A stretch of 64,000 bases of DNA from Nicoliella spurrieriana (lineage in GTDB: Bacteria; Bacillota; Bacilli; Lactobacillales; Lactobacillaceae): positions 1,516,172 through 1,580,171 of the forward strand of contig NZ_CP093361.1 of the NCBI RefSeq assembly GCF_023380205.1, read 5' to 3'. The notes beneath the pieces were generated by a model. It searched no databases. It saw nothing but the letters and a program-made list of their open reading frames with translations, and was not told the origin of the DNA. Shown here piece by piece: positions 19,402 to 31,829 of the stretch. A program made the position numbers and the translations under genes. How positions within the stretch are numbered: the first letter of the stretch is position 1; every line of letters begins with the position of its first letter.

Positions 19402-20595
19402 CTATTTATTTAATAACTTTTTTAATTCAGCAACCTTATCGGTATGTTCCCATGGTAGGTCCACATCGGTCCGGCCAAAATGGCCATAAGCTGCAGTGGG
19501 TTCATAAATTGGTCGTTTTAAATCAAGCATTTTAATAATTCCAGCGGGTCTCAAATCAAAGGTCTTTCTGACCGCCGCAGTTAAGTCAGCTTCCGAAATA
19601 TCACTGGTGCCATAAGTATCAATTGAAATTGATACTGGTTCAGCAACCCCAATTGCATAGGCTAATTGAATTTCAACTTTGTGAGCTAATCCAGCTGCAA
19701 CAATGTTTTTAGCAATGTATCTAGCTGCATAACTAGCGGAGCGGTCCACCTTAGTCGCATCCTTACCAGAAAATGCACCACCACCATGGTGAGCGGCACC
19801 TCCATAAGTATCAACAATTACCTTTCGACCGGTTAATCCAGCATCTCCTTGGGGACCCCCAATTACGAACCGACCGGTAGGATTGATAAAATACTTAGTC
19901 TTGTCATCTAATAGTGATTCCGGGATTACAGCCTTAACCACCTTAGAGATAATATCGGTTCTAATTTGATCTAAGCTAACTTCGGGACTGTGTTGGGTAC
20001 TAATTACAACGGTATCAACCCGCAGTGGCTTGTCATTATCATCATATTCAACTGTTACTTCGGCCTTAGCATCAGGTCTGAGGTATGAAATCGTACCATT
20101 TTTTCGCAGTTCAGCAGTCTTACGCATTAATTTATGACTAAGTGAAATTGGTAAGGGCATCAATTCGGGTGTTTCATCAATTGCATACCCAAACATAATT
20201 CCCTGATCACCCGCTCCAATCTTACTTAAGACATCTTCATCTGAGCCTTCACGACTTTCAAGAGCGTCATCAACCCCTTGGGCAATATCTGGTGATTGTT
20301 CGTCAATTGCCACCATTACAGCACAGGTATCAGCATCAAAACCTAACGAGCTGTTTGTATACCCAATCCGTCTGATGGTATCTCTAACCACCTTTTGGAT
20401 ATTAACGTACGCAGTGGTAGAAATTTCACCAAATACTAACACTAATCCAGTCGTAACTGAAGTTTCACAAGCAACCCGGGCGTCGGGATCCTTGGTCAAC
20501 ATTGCATCTAAAATTGCATCACTAATTTGATCTGCAATTTTATCTGGATGGCCTTCGGAAACGGATTCCGAGGTAAATAAATGTTTCTCTCTCAT
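19402..20595 (-). CDS. metK: S-adenosylmethionine synthetase
   Basis: Makes SAM from methionine and ATP. 397 residues, normal length. Motifs: [18 protein letters not shown] at the N-terminus, the ATP-binding [12 protein letters not shown] (family signature), and [20 protein letters not shown] for the phosphate loop. Its leader holds an SMK-box riboswitch whose 3' strand contains the ribosome site, so SAM should shut off translation. Single-gene transcript by position. Confidence 0.97.
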   Translation of the reverse strand: MREKHLFTSESVSEGHPDKIADQISDAILDAMLTKDPDARVACETSVTTGLVLVFGEISTTAYVNIQKVVRDTIRRIGYTNSSLGFDADTCAVMVAIDEQSPDIAQGVDDALESREGSDEDVLSKIGAGDQGIMFGYAIDETPELMPLPISLSHKLMRKTAELRKNGTISYLRPDAKAEVTVEYDDNDKPLRVDTVVISTQHSPEVSLDQIRTDIISKVVKAVIPESLLDDKTKYFINPTGRFVIGGPQGDAGLTGRKVIVDTYGGAAHHGGGAFSGKDATKVDRSASYAARYIAKNIVAAGLAHKVEIQLAYAIGVAEPVSISIDTYGTSDISEADLTAAVRKTFDLRPAGIIKMLDLKRPIYEPTAAYGHFGRTDVDLPWEHTDKVAELKKLLNK

Positions 20596-20603
20596 AATAT
20601 AAT

Positions 20604-20663
20604 AATTCCCCCTAAATATTTTGGTTACAAGGCAGCTTCACAAAAGTGAATCCTATCGGGAAT
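20604..20663 (-). promoter_or_regulatory. SMK-box (SAM-III) riboswitch of metK
   Basis: Minus-strand leader matches the SMK box: ATTCCCGATAGGA, an internal hairpin TTCACTTTTGTGAA, the conserved GCTGCCTTGTAACC, and then AGGGGGAAT. The GGGGG is the Shine-Dalgarno for metK, 12 bases before the ATG, and pairs with the TTCCC at the 5' side. In this family SAM binding holds that pairing and blocks ribosome access. Confidence 0.92.
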
Positions 20664-20762
20664 AGACTCATAACTATATCAGAGTATCACAAATATAATT
20701 GGAATAAAAGTGATGATTCACTAATTACATTAAATTTAATCAACTAATCAATATCAAAACAC

Positions 20763-20798
20763 AAAAAAGAGACATCAATTAAATTGATGTCTCTTTTA
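20763..20798 (-). terminator. Terminator of the rRNA-tRNA operon
   Basis: AAAAAGAGACATCAATT and AATTGATGTCTCTTTT form a near-perfect long stem after the last tRNA gene, with a T-run on the minus strand. Confidence 0.9.
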
Positions 20799-20803
20799 CA
20801 CGA

Positions 20804-20888
20804 TACCGGAGGTGGGGTTCGAACCCACACGATCTAAACGATCACTGGATTTTGAGTCCAGCGCGTCTGCCAATTCCGCCACTCCGGC
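20804..20888 (-). tRNA. tRNA-Leu(CAA)
   Basis: 85-base class II tRNA with long variable arm; the anticodon loop CTCAAAA gives CAA, reading UUG. Acceptor and T stems pair normally; discriminator A; CCA not encoded. Last gene of the rRNA-tRNA operon. Confidence 0.95.
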
Positions 20889-20897
20889 AAAACATAA

Positions 20898-20968
<71 letters not shown>

Positions 20969-21036
20969 ATCTCAAACTATTTAATGAAAGTTATTAACAT
21001 GGGATAAGCCAGTTGGCCAAATTACTTTGACCTAAG
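20969..21036. other. tRNA-free gap between tRNA-His and tRNA-Cys
   Basis: 68 bp, the longest gap in the array. It contains no foldable tRNA. On the minus strand it ends one stretch with TTATCCCATG, similar to the 3' acceptor of a tRNA-Gln, which in related arrays often sits between His and Cys. A decayed tRNA is possible but unproven. Confidence 0.25.
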
Positions 21037-21110
21037 GGCGGTATGTGGGAATCGAACCCACGCGTGTCGGATCCACAAACCGATGTGTTAACCACTTCAC
21101 CAATACCGCC
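21037..21110 (-). tRNA. tRNA-His(GTG)
   Basis: Acceptor with encoded extra G-1 opposite C73, the His identity element. Anticodon loop TTGTGGA (GTG). The last pair of the anticodon stem (31-39) reads U opposite U. Confidence 0.95.
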
Positions 21111-21123
21111 ATAGCATTAAAAA

Positions 21124-21194
21124 CAGGGATAGTAGGAATCGAACCCACATCAACGGTTTTGGAGACCGGTATTCTGCCTTTGAACTATATCCCT
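21124..21194 (-). tRNA. tRNA-Trp(CCA)
   Basis: 71-base tRNA, anticodon loop CTCCAAA (CCA), discriminator G. The first anticodon-stem pair (27-43) is C opposite U; other stems pair. Confidence 0.93.
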
Positions 21195-21200
21195 AAAATA

Positions 21201-21283
21201 TGGAGGGGAGTGGATTCGAACCACCGAACCCGAAGGAGCGGATTTACAGTCCGCCGCGTTTAGCCAGACTTCGCTACCCCTCC
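21201..21283 (-). tRNA. tRNA-Tyr(GTA)
   Basis: 83-base class II tRNA with long variable arm; anticodon GTA; acceptor GGAGGGG / CCCCTCC; discriminator A. Confidence 0.95.
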
Positions 21284-21288
21284 GTAAA

Positions 21289-21361
21289 TGGCGCGGGACA
21301 GAATCGAACTGCCGACACACGGAGCTTCAATCCGTTGCTCTACCAACTGAGCTACCGAGCC
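21289..21361 (-). tRNA. tRNA-Phe(GAA)
   Basis: 73-base tRNA with anticodon loop TTGAAGC (GAA) and discriminator A. The acceptor strands are GGCTCGG and CCGCGCC, which leaves U4 opposite C69, an internal mismatch. All other stems pair. Confidence 0.93.
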
Positions 21362-21405
21362 AAAAAATTGCTAGGGTGAATATTTAATTTTGAATTAATC
21401 AAAAA

Positions 21406-21479
21406 CGGTCCGTACGAGACTCGAACTCGTGATCTCCGCCGTGACAGGGCGGCGTCATAACCAACTGGACCAACGGACC
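21406..21479 (-). tRNA. tRNA-Asp(GTC)
   Basis: 74-base tRNA; acceptor GGTCCGT / ACGGACC, anticodon loop CCTGTCA (GTC), discriminator G as expected for Asp. Confidence 0.95.
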
Positions 21480-21522
21480 ATCTTTATAATTATAATAATC
21501 ATCAGTAATTTAGTATTACCAA

Positions 21523-21594
21523 TGACCCGTACGGGATTCGAACCCATGTTACTGCCGTGAAAGGGCAGTGTCTTAACCACTTGACCAACGGGTC
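21523..21594 (-). tRNA. tRNA-Glu(TTC)
   Basis: 72-base tRNA; acceptor GACCCGT / ACGGGTC, anticodon stem CTGCC / GGCAG around loop CTTTCAC (TTC), discriminator A. Confidence 0.95.
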
Positions 21595-21607
21595 ATAAAT
21601 AATATTA

Positions 21608-21698
21608 TGGAGAGTGAGGGATTCGAACCCTCGAAACAGGCTTTAACCCGTTTACATCATTTCCAATGATGCTCCTTCGGCCTCTCGGACAACTCTCC
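21608..21698 (-). tRNA. tRNA-Ser(GGA)
   Basis: 91-base class II tRNA with long variable arm; anticodon loop TTGGAAA (GGA); acceptor GGAGAGT / ACTCTCC. The base after the acceptor is A, whereas bacterial tRNA-Ser usually has G73. Confidence 0.95.
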
Positions 21699-21703
21699 AA
21701 AAA

Positions 21704-21776
21704 CTCCGGCAGGCGGGCTCGAACCGTCGACAACCTGATTAACAGTCAGGTGCTCTACCAACTGAGCTATGCCGGA
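21704..21776 (-). tRNA. tRNA-Asn(GTT)
   Basis: 73-base tRNA; acceptor TCCGGCA / TGCCGGA, anticodon loop CTGTTAA (GTT), discriminator G. The T stem GACGG / CCGCC contains A50 opposite C64. First tRNA after 5S rRNA. Confidence 0.94.
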
Positions 21777-21783
21777 ATAATTG

Positions 21784-21899
21784 CGTGGCAACGTCCTATC
21801 CTCGCAGGGGGCGATCCCCCAACTACTTTTGGCGTGCGAAAGCTTAACTACTGTGTTCGGCATGGGAACAGGTGTATCCTTTCGGCCATCATCACCACA
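21784..21899 (-). rRNA. rrf: 5S ribosomal RNA
   Basis: About 116 bases with the conserved 5S blocks, starting TGTGGTGATGATGGCCG on the minus strand and including the GTTCGGCATGGGAACAGG region on the complement. Ends are placed by similarity and may shift by a few bases. Confidence 0.95.
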
Positions 21900-21929
21900 C
21901 AAATTTAACTGTGAGAACTTCGTTCTCTC

Positions 21930-21955
21930 AAAACTAGATAATATTTTATTTTTCC
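21930..21955 (-). other. 3' strand of the 23S rRNA processing stem
   Basis: This sequence between 23S and 5S is complementary to 25001-25027 upstream of 23S (both built around AAAACTAGATAATATTTT). The pair brackets the 23S gene and forms the precursor stem cut by RNase III. Confidence 0.75.
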
Positions 21956-21969
21956 GTGAGAACAACCTT

Positions 21970-24886
<2,917 letters not shown>

Positions 24887-25000
24887 TATTACCACGAAGT
24901 GGTATTTGGTTAATTGAGTAAATACGAATAAACTATTTAAAAAACTCAAAATAACGCGGTGTTCTCGGTTGAAATTGTATTTAATACAATTCAATAATTT

Positions 25001-25027
25001 GGAAAAATTAAAATATTATCTAGTTTT
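25001..25027 (-). other. 5' strand of the 23S rRNA processing stem
   Basis: Partner of 21930-21955; contains AAAACTAGATAATATTTT on the minus strand. Confidence 0.75.
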
Positions 25028-25064
25028 CAAAGAACCAAGTTTGAGAGTAGACCTCTCAAAACTA

Positions 25065-25080
25065 AACAAAACTATGACTG
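25065..25080 (-). other. 3' strand of the 16S rRNA processing stem
   Basis: Complementary with two differences to 26800-26815 upstream of 16S; TCAAAACTAAACAAAA here against TTTTGTTCAGTTTTCA there. Together they bracket 16S. Confidence 0.65.
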
Positions 25081-25098
25081 TGCAAGGTTCCGAATTAT

Positions 25099-26682
<1,584 letters not shown>

Positions 26683-26862
26683 GATGAAAAGCTTAACGTT
26701 AGCTCTTCTTAATTTGTTACTTTAAAGCGAATTGACTTCGCATAAGTTTTTTGTACTTCATAATTAAATATGAAGTTCCTTACACATTTTTGTCATAATT
26801 TTGTTCAGTTTTCAAAGATCTACCAGTTAGTAACAAATATTTAATTTGAAATTAACTATTTA

Positions 26863-26892
26863 ATACTATCACAATCAAGCAATTAATGTCAA
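26863..26892 (-). promoter_or_regulatory. rRNA operon promoter
   Basis: Consensus TTGACA (26887-26892), 18 bp, TAGTAT (26863-26868) on the minus strand, about 180 bp before 16S. The leader between contains the 5' half of the 16S processing stem (26800-26815). No second promoter with a good -35 was seen. Confidence 0.75.
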
Positions 26893-26981
26893 CACTTTTT
26901 TAATTAGTGATAACTAACTGCGAATGTCTTAAATGACAACAAAAAATATCTTACCAAGATTGACGATTTAAGTCAACCTTT

Positions 26982-27572
26982 TTATTCAGAAATTTTAATT
27001 TGATTAATTAAAACGTCATCCCTGGGACTATCAGCAGCATCAACTGGAACTGTAGCAATCTGATCCACTACATTCATCCCGCTAACCACTTGACCAAAAA
27101 CAGTATGTCTAAAATCAAGCCATGGAGTCCCACCAAGCTGTTTATAAGCAGTAATAATTTCGCTAGGAAAATTAGCTTCTTTTAGCTGGTTTAATATTTC
27201 AGGATTGGTTTTTTTATTTTGAACAATAAAGAATTGACTTCCATTGGTATTGGGACCAGCATTCGCCATTGAAACAGCACCACGCAAATTATACAGTTGA
27301 TCAGAAAATTCATCCTCAAATGGATGGTGCCAAATGCTTTCGCCACCATTACCAGTGCCGGTAGGATCACCAGTTTGAATCATAAAGTCATTAATAACAC
27401 GATGAAAATTACAATGATCGTAATAATTAGCATTAGCTAATTCAATAAAGTTTTTAACAGTATTAGGTGCTTGATCTGGAAAAAGTTTAATTTTAATATC
27501 GCCCTTATCAGTTACGATGGTTGCATAGGGGCCATTTTCCTTATCAGTTTCTAATTGTGGGTACTTAATCAT
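26982..27572 (-). CDS. Cyclophilin-type peptidyl-prolyl cis-trans isomerase
   Basis: Cytoplasmic PPIase, 196 residues from ATG 27572 (MIKYPQLETD). Cyclophilin motifs: VKNFIELANANYYDHCNFHRVI, FMIQTGDPTGTGNGG, and SMANAGPNTNGSQFFI, with catalytic Arg in FHRV and the FGQVV strand near the end. The frame is open to 27647, but AGGAGG lies directly before ATG 27572 and the extra residues match nothing. No signal peptide, so it is not the secreted PrsA type. Confidence 0.93.
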   Translation of the reverse strand: MIKYPQLETDKENGPYATIVTDKGDIKIKLFPDQAPNTVKNFIELANANYYDHCNFHRVINDFMIQTGDPTGTGNGGESIWHHPFEDEFSDQLYNLRGAVSMANAGPNTNGSQFFIVQNKKTNPEILNQLKEANFPSEIITAYKQLGGTPWLDFRHTVFGQVVSGMNVVDQIATVPVDAADSPRDDVLINQIKISE

Positions 27573-27747
27573 ATTAGTCCTCCTAATTATTAAACAATCC
27601 GTTGACAATCTAATAACCATTATCCATGGTTTAAAAGATAAAATCAATTGGTATCCCTTTATTTTTTTATAAATTGATTATCAAAATCAAATTTCATCAA
27701 TCCTTTTCTGATAAAATGAACTTAACAATTTATGAGGGGCGAACATT

Positions 27748-28386
27748 TTGACACAACTAATCGATTTTACATTGAATATTGATAAACACATTATTAACAT
27801 CGTCAATACATTTGGTGATTGGACCTACTTAATTTTATTCTTAGTCATTCTAGTTGAAACCGGAGCAGTAATCCTACCATTCCTTCCTGGGGACTCGCTG
27901 TTATTTGCGGCAGCAGCCCTATCAGCTAACGCTAGTTATTCATTAAATATCTGGATATTCATCATTATCTTTTTGATCGCATCAATTACCGGTGATTCAG
28001 TTAATTTCTTAATCGGTAAAAAAGTGGGCAGCCGGTTACTGGAAGCAAAATGGGTACAAAGAATCATTAAGCCAGAACACATTGAAAAAACTAACCAGTT
28101 TTTTAATAAGCATGGTGCAGCAGCCATCTTTCTTGCCAGATTCATGCCAATCATCCGAACGCTAATTCCGTTTGTAGCCGCCACCGGAAAGATGAGTTAT
28201 AAACAGTTCTTCACCCATAACGTGCCAGCTTGCTTTACATGGGTATTTATCTGTTGTGGAGCCGGATTCTTTTTCGGAAACATTCCATTCATCCAAGCAC
28301 ATTTTTCAGCGGTAATCATTGGAATTATTTTAGTTTCATTAATTCCGGCAATCGTTGGCCTAATTAGAGAAAAAATAAATAACTAA
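27748..28386 (+). CDS. DedA family membrane protein
   Basis: 212-residue integral membrane protein of the DedA/SNARE-associated (VTT) family, implicated in recycling of undecaprenyl-phosphate or other lipid carriers and in membrane potential maintenance. Family features: ETGAVILPFLPGDSLLF, the GDSVNFLIGKKVGSRLL stretch, FFNKHGAAAIFLARFMPIIRTLIPFVAA with the conserved Arg residues. Start is TTG at 27748 preceded by GAGGGG. An extended -10 (TGATAAAAT) lies about 35 bp upstream. Confidence 0.88.
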   Translation: MTQLIDFTLNIDKHIINIVNTFGDWTYLILFLVILVETGAVILPFLPGDSLLFAAAALSANASYSLNIWIFIIIFLIASITGDSVNFLIGKKVGSRLLEAKWVQRIIKPEHIEKTNQFFNKHGAAAIFLARFMPIIRTLIPFVAATGKMSYKQFFTHNVPACFTWVFICCGAGFFFGNIPFIQAHFSAVIIGIILVSLIPAIVGLIREKINN

Positions 28387-28418
28387 AAAAGCTACCTGTT
28401 GCGGTAGCTTTTTTAGTT
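28381..28418. terminator. Bidirectional terminator, dedA / TIGR01906 gene
   Basis: AACTAAAAAAGCTACC and GGTAGCTTTTTTAGTT form a 16-bp perfect stem around a six-base loop. Both convergent genes end AAT AAC TAA inside the arms, so the hairpin includes both stop codons. Confidence 0.9.
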
Positions 28419-29042
28419 ATTTAAATTCCGTTTACTAAGCCAGAACAATAGTCCGTTCATAATCATTACTAACATTACAACCACGGTGAAGGATTGAATA
28501 AAAAAGGCCTCAGGCAATGCCTTAATAATGGGATCAACATTCGGATTAAAAATCCAATCCTGATTCCTGAACAAGATTTGATTAAACCAAATAAAGCTTT
28601 TTTGAAAATTCACTAAAGCCATGGTGACTAACGATGCCATCAATATCATTATCACCCTAAGCGGAACTAACAATCGCCAACCCTGTCTTTGTTTAAATAA
28701 TCGAATCAGTGGCAACGTCAAAATCAATCCTGAAAATAACGTAAACGCATGGTTGAATAAAATCAGATTCTTAACATCTTTAAAATGCTGCAGTCCATCG
28801 AGTGATGACTTAAAAGATTGAAATTGCAATCGATCATTAAATGGATTCTGGAGATAATTTATAATCCTTAAGTAATCATCCATAATTGCATTTGCATTTA
28901 CCCCAGTCGAACGAACCAGGTGCATCCAGTGAATATCTAGCCAATATAACGGAGTAAAATTAATCACGAATCCAATCGATAGACTTAAAATCAATAGTTC
29001 CAACCAAAAGCAAAGCAGATAATCACGCCAACTACTAATCAT
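28413..29042 (-). CDS. TIGR01906 family integral membrane protein
   Basis: 209-residue membrane protein with about five hydrophobic segments (near 10-30, 95-118, 127-147, 175-200) and a conserved extracytoplasmic stretch DDYLRIINYLQNPFNDRLQF typical of the TIGR01906 family of Firmicutes. Its function is unknown. It overlaps the HAD phosphatase gene by 8 bp and is the last gene of the operon starting at the phosphoesterase. Confidence 0.8.
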   Translation of the reverse strand: MISSWRDYLLCFWLELLILSLSIGFVINFTPLYWLDIHWMHLVRSTGVNANAIMDDYLRIINYLQNPFNDRLQFQSFKSSLDGLQHFKDVKNLILFNHAFTLFSGLILTLPLIRLFKQRQGWRLLVPLRVIMILMASLVTMALVNFQKSFIWFNQILFRNQDWIFNPNVDPIIKALPEAFFIQSFTVVVMLVMIMNGLLFWLSKRNLNN

Positions 29043-29814
29043 CTACTTGCCATTCATCAAGTGAATCAATTTGCCAAGTGGGTTTAATCTGCTTTTGTGC
29101 AATTTGTTCCTTAGTAGATACTCCCGTATAAACTAACAGCGTGTCAATGCCAAAGTTAATTCCAGCAGAAATATCAGTCATGTAATTATCACCGACCATT
29201 ACCACCTGGTCCTTATTCAAACCAATGATTTTAAGTGCGTTGGCTAAAATAACGGCCTTAGGCTTTCCAATTAGTGTTGGCTCCACCTGGGTTGCATATC
29301 TAACTAAATCAACTAACGAACCAGCACCTGGTAACATCCCCCGTTCATTTGGAATATTAGTATCGGGGTTGGTCCCAATGAACTTCGCACCGTGTTGAAT
29401 TGCAAGCGTTGCGATGCAAAACTTTTCGTAGGTTACCTCAGTATCCAGACCCACTACCACATAGTCTGGGTTATCAGAAGTGATTTCAAATCCACGGTTT
29501 GTTAATGCATCCACCAGCCCGGTTTCACCAATAACATATGCCCTTCGATGGTCAGCATCCGCATCATCATTCATGAAGTCAGCAGTCGCTAACCCAGCCG
29601 TATAGACATTAGACTCATTAACGTGAATATCATGATTATTAGCTAAGTTAGCGACCACATCATTAGGTAGTTTGGTCGTGTTATTAGTTACGAATAAAAA
29701 GGGCACGTTAGCAGCTTGCAATCTTTCTATGAAGCGCTTTGCTGCTGGAATGCGTTTTTTCCCCGCGTAGATGGTTCCATCTAGATCAATAAAATAGCCC
29801 TGATAATGTTTCAT
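29035..29814 (-). CDS. HAD-superfamily phosphatase (YutF / TIGR01457)
   Basis: 259-residue class IIA HAD hydrolase related to nucleotide or p-nitrophenyl phosphatases. Motif I is FIDLDGTIYAG (nucleophile Asp11, general acid Asp13), motif II FVTNNTT, a Lys in GKPKAVI, and motif IV VGDNYMTDI. Ortholog of Bacillus YutF, which commonly sits next to yutD. Exact substrate unknown. Confidence 0.9.
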   Translation of the reverse strand: MKHYQGYFIDLDGTIYAGKKRIPAAKRFIERLQAANVPFLFVTNNTTKLPNDVVANLANNHDIHVNESNVYTAGLATADFMNDDADADHRRAYVIGETGLVDALTNRGFEITSDNPDYVVVGLDTEVTYEKFCIATLAIQHGAKFIGTNPDTNIPNERGMLPGAGSLVDLVRYATQVEPTLIGKPKAVILANALKIIGLNKDQVVMVGDNYMTDISAGINFGIDTLLVYTGVSTKEQIAQKQIKPTWQIDSLDEWQVDD

Positions 29815-29833
29815 AAATTAAATCAATTCCCCT

Positions 29834-30409
29834 TTATTTTTGCTTTTGTCTAATCTTGAAGTGGCGCTTTCCCGTTCCCTTGGACTCGGTAATCACGGTT
29901 GCGTTCCGTTTGGCAATCGGTGGTTTCCTTCTGGTGATTTTTTCTTCCACAAAGGCATTCTTCGCCCGATTATTTTTTCGAGAGCGACTCCGTTTGTTAG
30001 TGACTGCGCGCCCAGTTCGATTTGTTTTGCGTCGAACTGGCTTTACCGGCTTGGCCTCTAAATTATGCAGGATAAAATAAGGGGCCCCAAAGTTACAGTA
30101 TTCAACTAAAAAGTCCCCCACTGCACCAATTCTAGTCGCTGGGTTAACGTTTTTGTCATCAGCATAAAATCCGGTCAACCGCAATTGCCCATAGCCAATG
30201 TCTCCCAAAATATAATCATACTTGCTAAAAATGGTGTTATAGGCTGCACGTAAAGCTTCAAGGTCAAATGCTTCCCCCTCGTTTGCGACCAACTGGTATT
30301 GATATCCATTAATTTTAAAACTAGTTTCGTCCGTTTGATTAATCTGGGCTAGTGGCTTTCTTTGGGCCCGCTTTGCTTCGTAAGCCTCTTCAATCTCATT
30401 TCGATCCAC
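29834..30409 (-). CDS. yutD: YutD family protein (DUF1027)
   Basis: 191 residues. The N-terminal 120 match YutD (FKINGYQYQLVANEGEAFD, YDYILGDIGYGQLRLTGFY, DFLVEYCNFGAPYFILHN). The C-terminal 70 are a very basic Lys/Arg-rich tail, which suggests RNA or nucleic-acid contact but is not proof. Function unknown. It lies between the metallophosphatase and the HAD gene, as in other Lactobacillales. Confidence 0.85.
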   Translation of the reverse strand: MDRNEIEEAYEAKRAQRKPLAQINQTDETSFKINGYQYQLVANEGEAFDLEALRAAYNTIFSKYDYILGDIGYGQLRLTGFYADDKNVNPATRIGAVGDFLVEYCNFGAPYFILHNLEAKPVKPVRRKTNRTGRAVTNKRSRSRKNNRAKNAFVEEKITRRKPPIAKRNATVITESKGTGKRHFKIRQKQK

Positions 30410-30423
30410 ACTACTCCTCCGTT

Positions 30424-31815
30424 CTATTTATTAATCAGGGGAAATTGTTTTGCTAAGTAATCGCTAAAGACATCGCGTAGTGGTTGATCATAGTACATAT
30501 GATTTTTGCCAGCAATTGCAACCGTTGGAAAAAATGGAATAAACAAGTAGTGATCCAATAATGCTATTTCATACCACTCTTCATTCTTAACCACCTGTCC
30601 ATCAAATTTTACAACGTCAGTTTTAGCATCGTATTCAATTCCCGCTGTTTCTATTTTACCAAAAATTTCACCACGAAAACCCATTCCCTTTTGTGGAAAT
30701 CGACTTAAGAACCGCTTGTTTTTTTCAATTTCTCTAACCAACCGCCACAGATTGTAACCATTTAAGGTCGTTTTCATTACGTGCATCGAGTGTGGCAATA
30801 ATTTATGAATTTGATTTTTATCAATCGGCCCAGCTGGTAGATCAGTTAAAAAGAGCCCGGCATTGATTACTGCAGCCTTGGTTCCAGCCTTTTGTTTCAT
30901 TGCTGACAACCCAATTTGAGTTAATTCACCACCGTTAATCCAGTCCTTTGTCATTCGATGGTCAATTTTAGCAACCTTGCGGCTAGCTAGGAGGGCTTCG
31001 CCTTCCGATTCATAACCATCGATTTCGGCTTGATCACCTGCTAGTGCTGGTAAATCCGCAGTCTTAACAACTGATTCTGATTTATTAATCACTTGATGAT
31101 TATCATTAAGGGTTAACTTGGTCGTCCCAACATAGTGTCCCCATTTTTGACACCCGGTCAAAAGGACATTATTATCTAACTCACCATTTTCCAATAAATG
31201 ATGGGTATGGGAACCAAAAATAACATCGAATTCAGGATATTTAGCTGCATTGGCACGGTCAGACCCGATTCCTAAATGGGATAACATGAATAATACATCG
31301 TATTCACCACGGTGCTGTTTGAGTAACTTGGGAATCGCTAATTGATCATTAATCGGATTCCAGCCCACAAGCGGGTAGGTTAATATGTATGGAGCTGTGA
31401 ACCCCATCATCATTATCCGGGTCCCCATTTTGGTCGTAATTTGCTTCGTTGGCTGGGCCCATTTTGGTTGTTCACCCGTTGTTAGTTCTTTGAGATTACC
31501 CAATACTACATCAAAATTAGCATCGTCATAAAGATGTTCCATTTGTGAATGGGTATTTGTCAACCCCTCATTGTTTCCAATCGTAACCGCATCGTATTTG
31601 ACTTCGTTCATTAATCGGACGTTCGCTTGTCCATTAGTGGCCTCAGTCAATGGATGGGCTCGATCAACGGCATCGCCAATATCAAAAACGAAGACTTGGT
31701 ATCCATCAGCCTCTAATTTAGCCCGTTGATTATTAATATAGCGTCTAATCTTAGGCCAATTTTCAAAATGTGAATGCATATCATTTGTGTGTAAAATTGC
31801 TAATTTCTCTGTCAC
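30424..31815 (-). CDS. YunD-like metallophosphatase / 5'-nucleotidase
   Basis: 463 residues, cytoplasmic (no signal peptide). Calcineurin-like domain motifs: LHTNDMHSHFEN, DIGDAVDRAHP, IGNNEGLTN, LSHLGIGSD, and FGSHTHHLL, followed by a C-terminal 5'-nucleotidase domain. The frame begins at ATG 31824, but that ATG touches the AGAAGGG ribosome site. GTG at 31815 (protein MTEKLAILHT) is nine bases from it and is preferred. It follows the phosphoesterase by a few bases. Confidence 0.85.
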   Translation of the reverse strand: MTEKLAILHTNDMHSHFENWPKIRRYINNQRAKLEADGYQVFVFDIGDAVDRAHPLTEATNGQANVRLMNEVKYDAVTIGNNEGLTNTHSQMEHLYDDANFDVVLGNLKELTTGEQPKWAQPTKQITTKMGTRIMMMGFTAPYILTYPLVGWNPINDQLAIPKLLKQHRGEYDVLFMLSHLGIGSDRANAAKYPEFDVIFGSHTHHLLENGELDNNVLLTGCQKWGHYVGTTKLTLNDNHQVINKSESVVKTADLPALAGDQAEIDGYESEGEALLASRKVAKIDHRMTKDWINGGELTQIGLSAMKQKAGTKAAVINAGLFLTDLPAGPIDKNQIHKLLPHSMHVMKTTLNGYNLWRLVREIEKNKRFLSRFPQKGMGFRGEIFGKIETAGIEYDAKTDVVKFDGQVVKNEEWYEIALLDHYLFIPFFPTVAIAGKNHMYYDQPLRDVFSDYLAKQFPLINK

Positions 31816-31829
31816 AATAACCATCCCTT

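Noticed and set aside
26944-26976. Possible terminator after the cyclophilin gene
   Set aside because: The TTGAC / GTCAA stem is short and the T-run is distant; not convincing.
27573-27647. 25-residue N-terminal extension of the cyclophilin
   Set aside because: No family similarity; AGGAGG marks ATG 27572.
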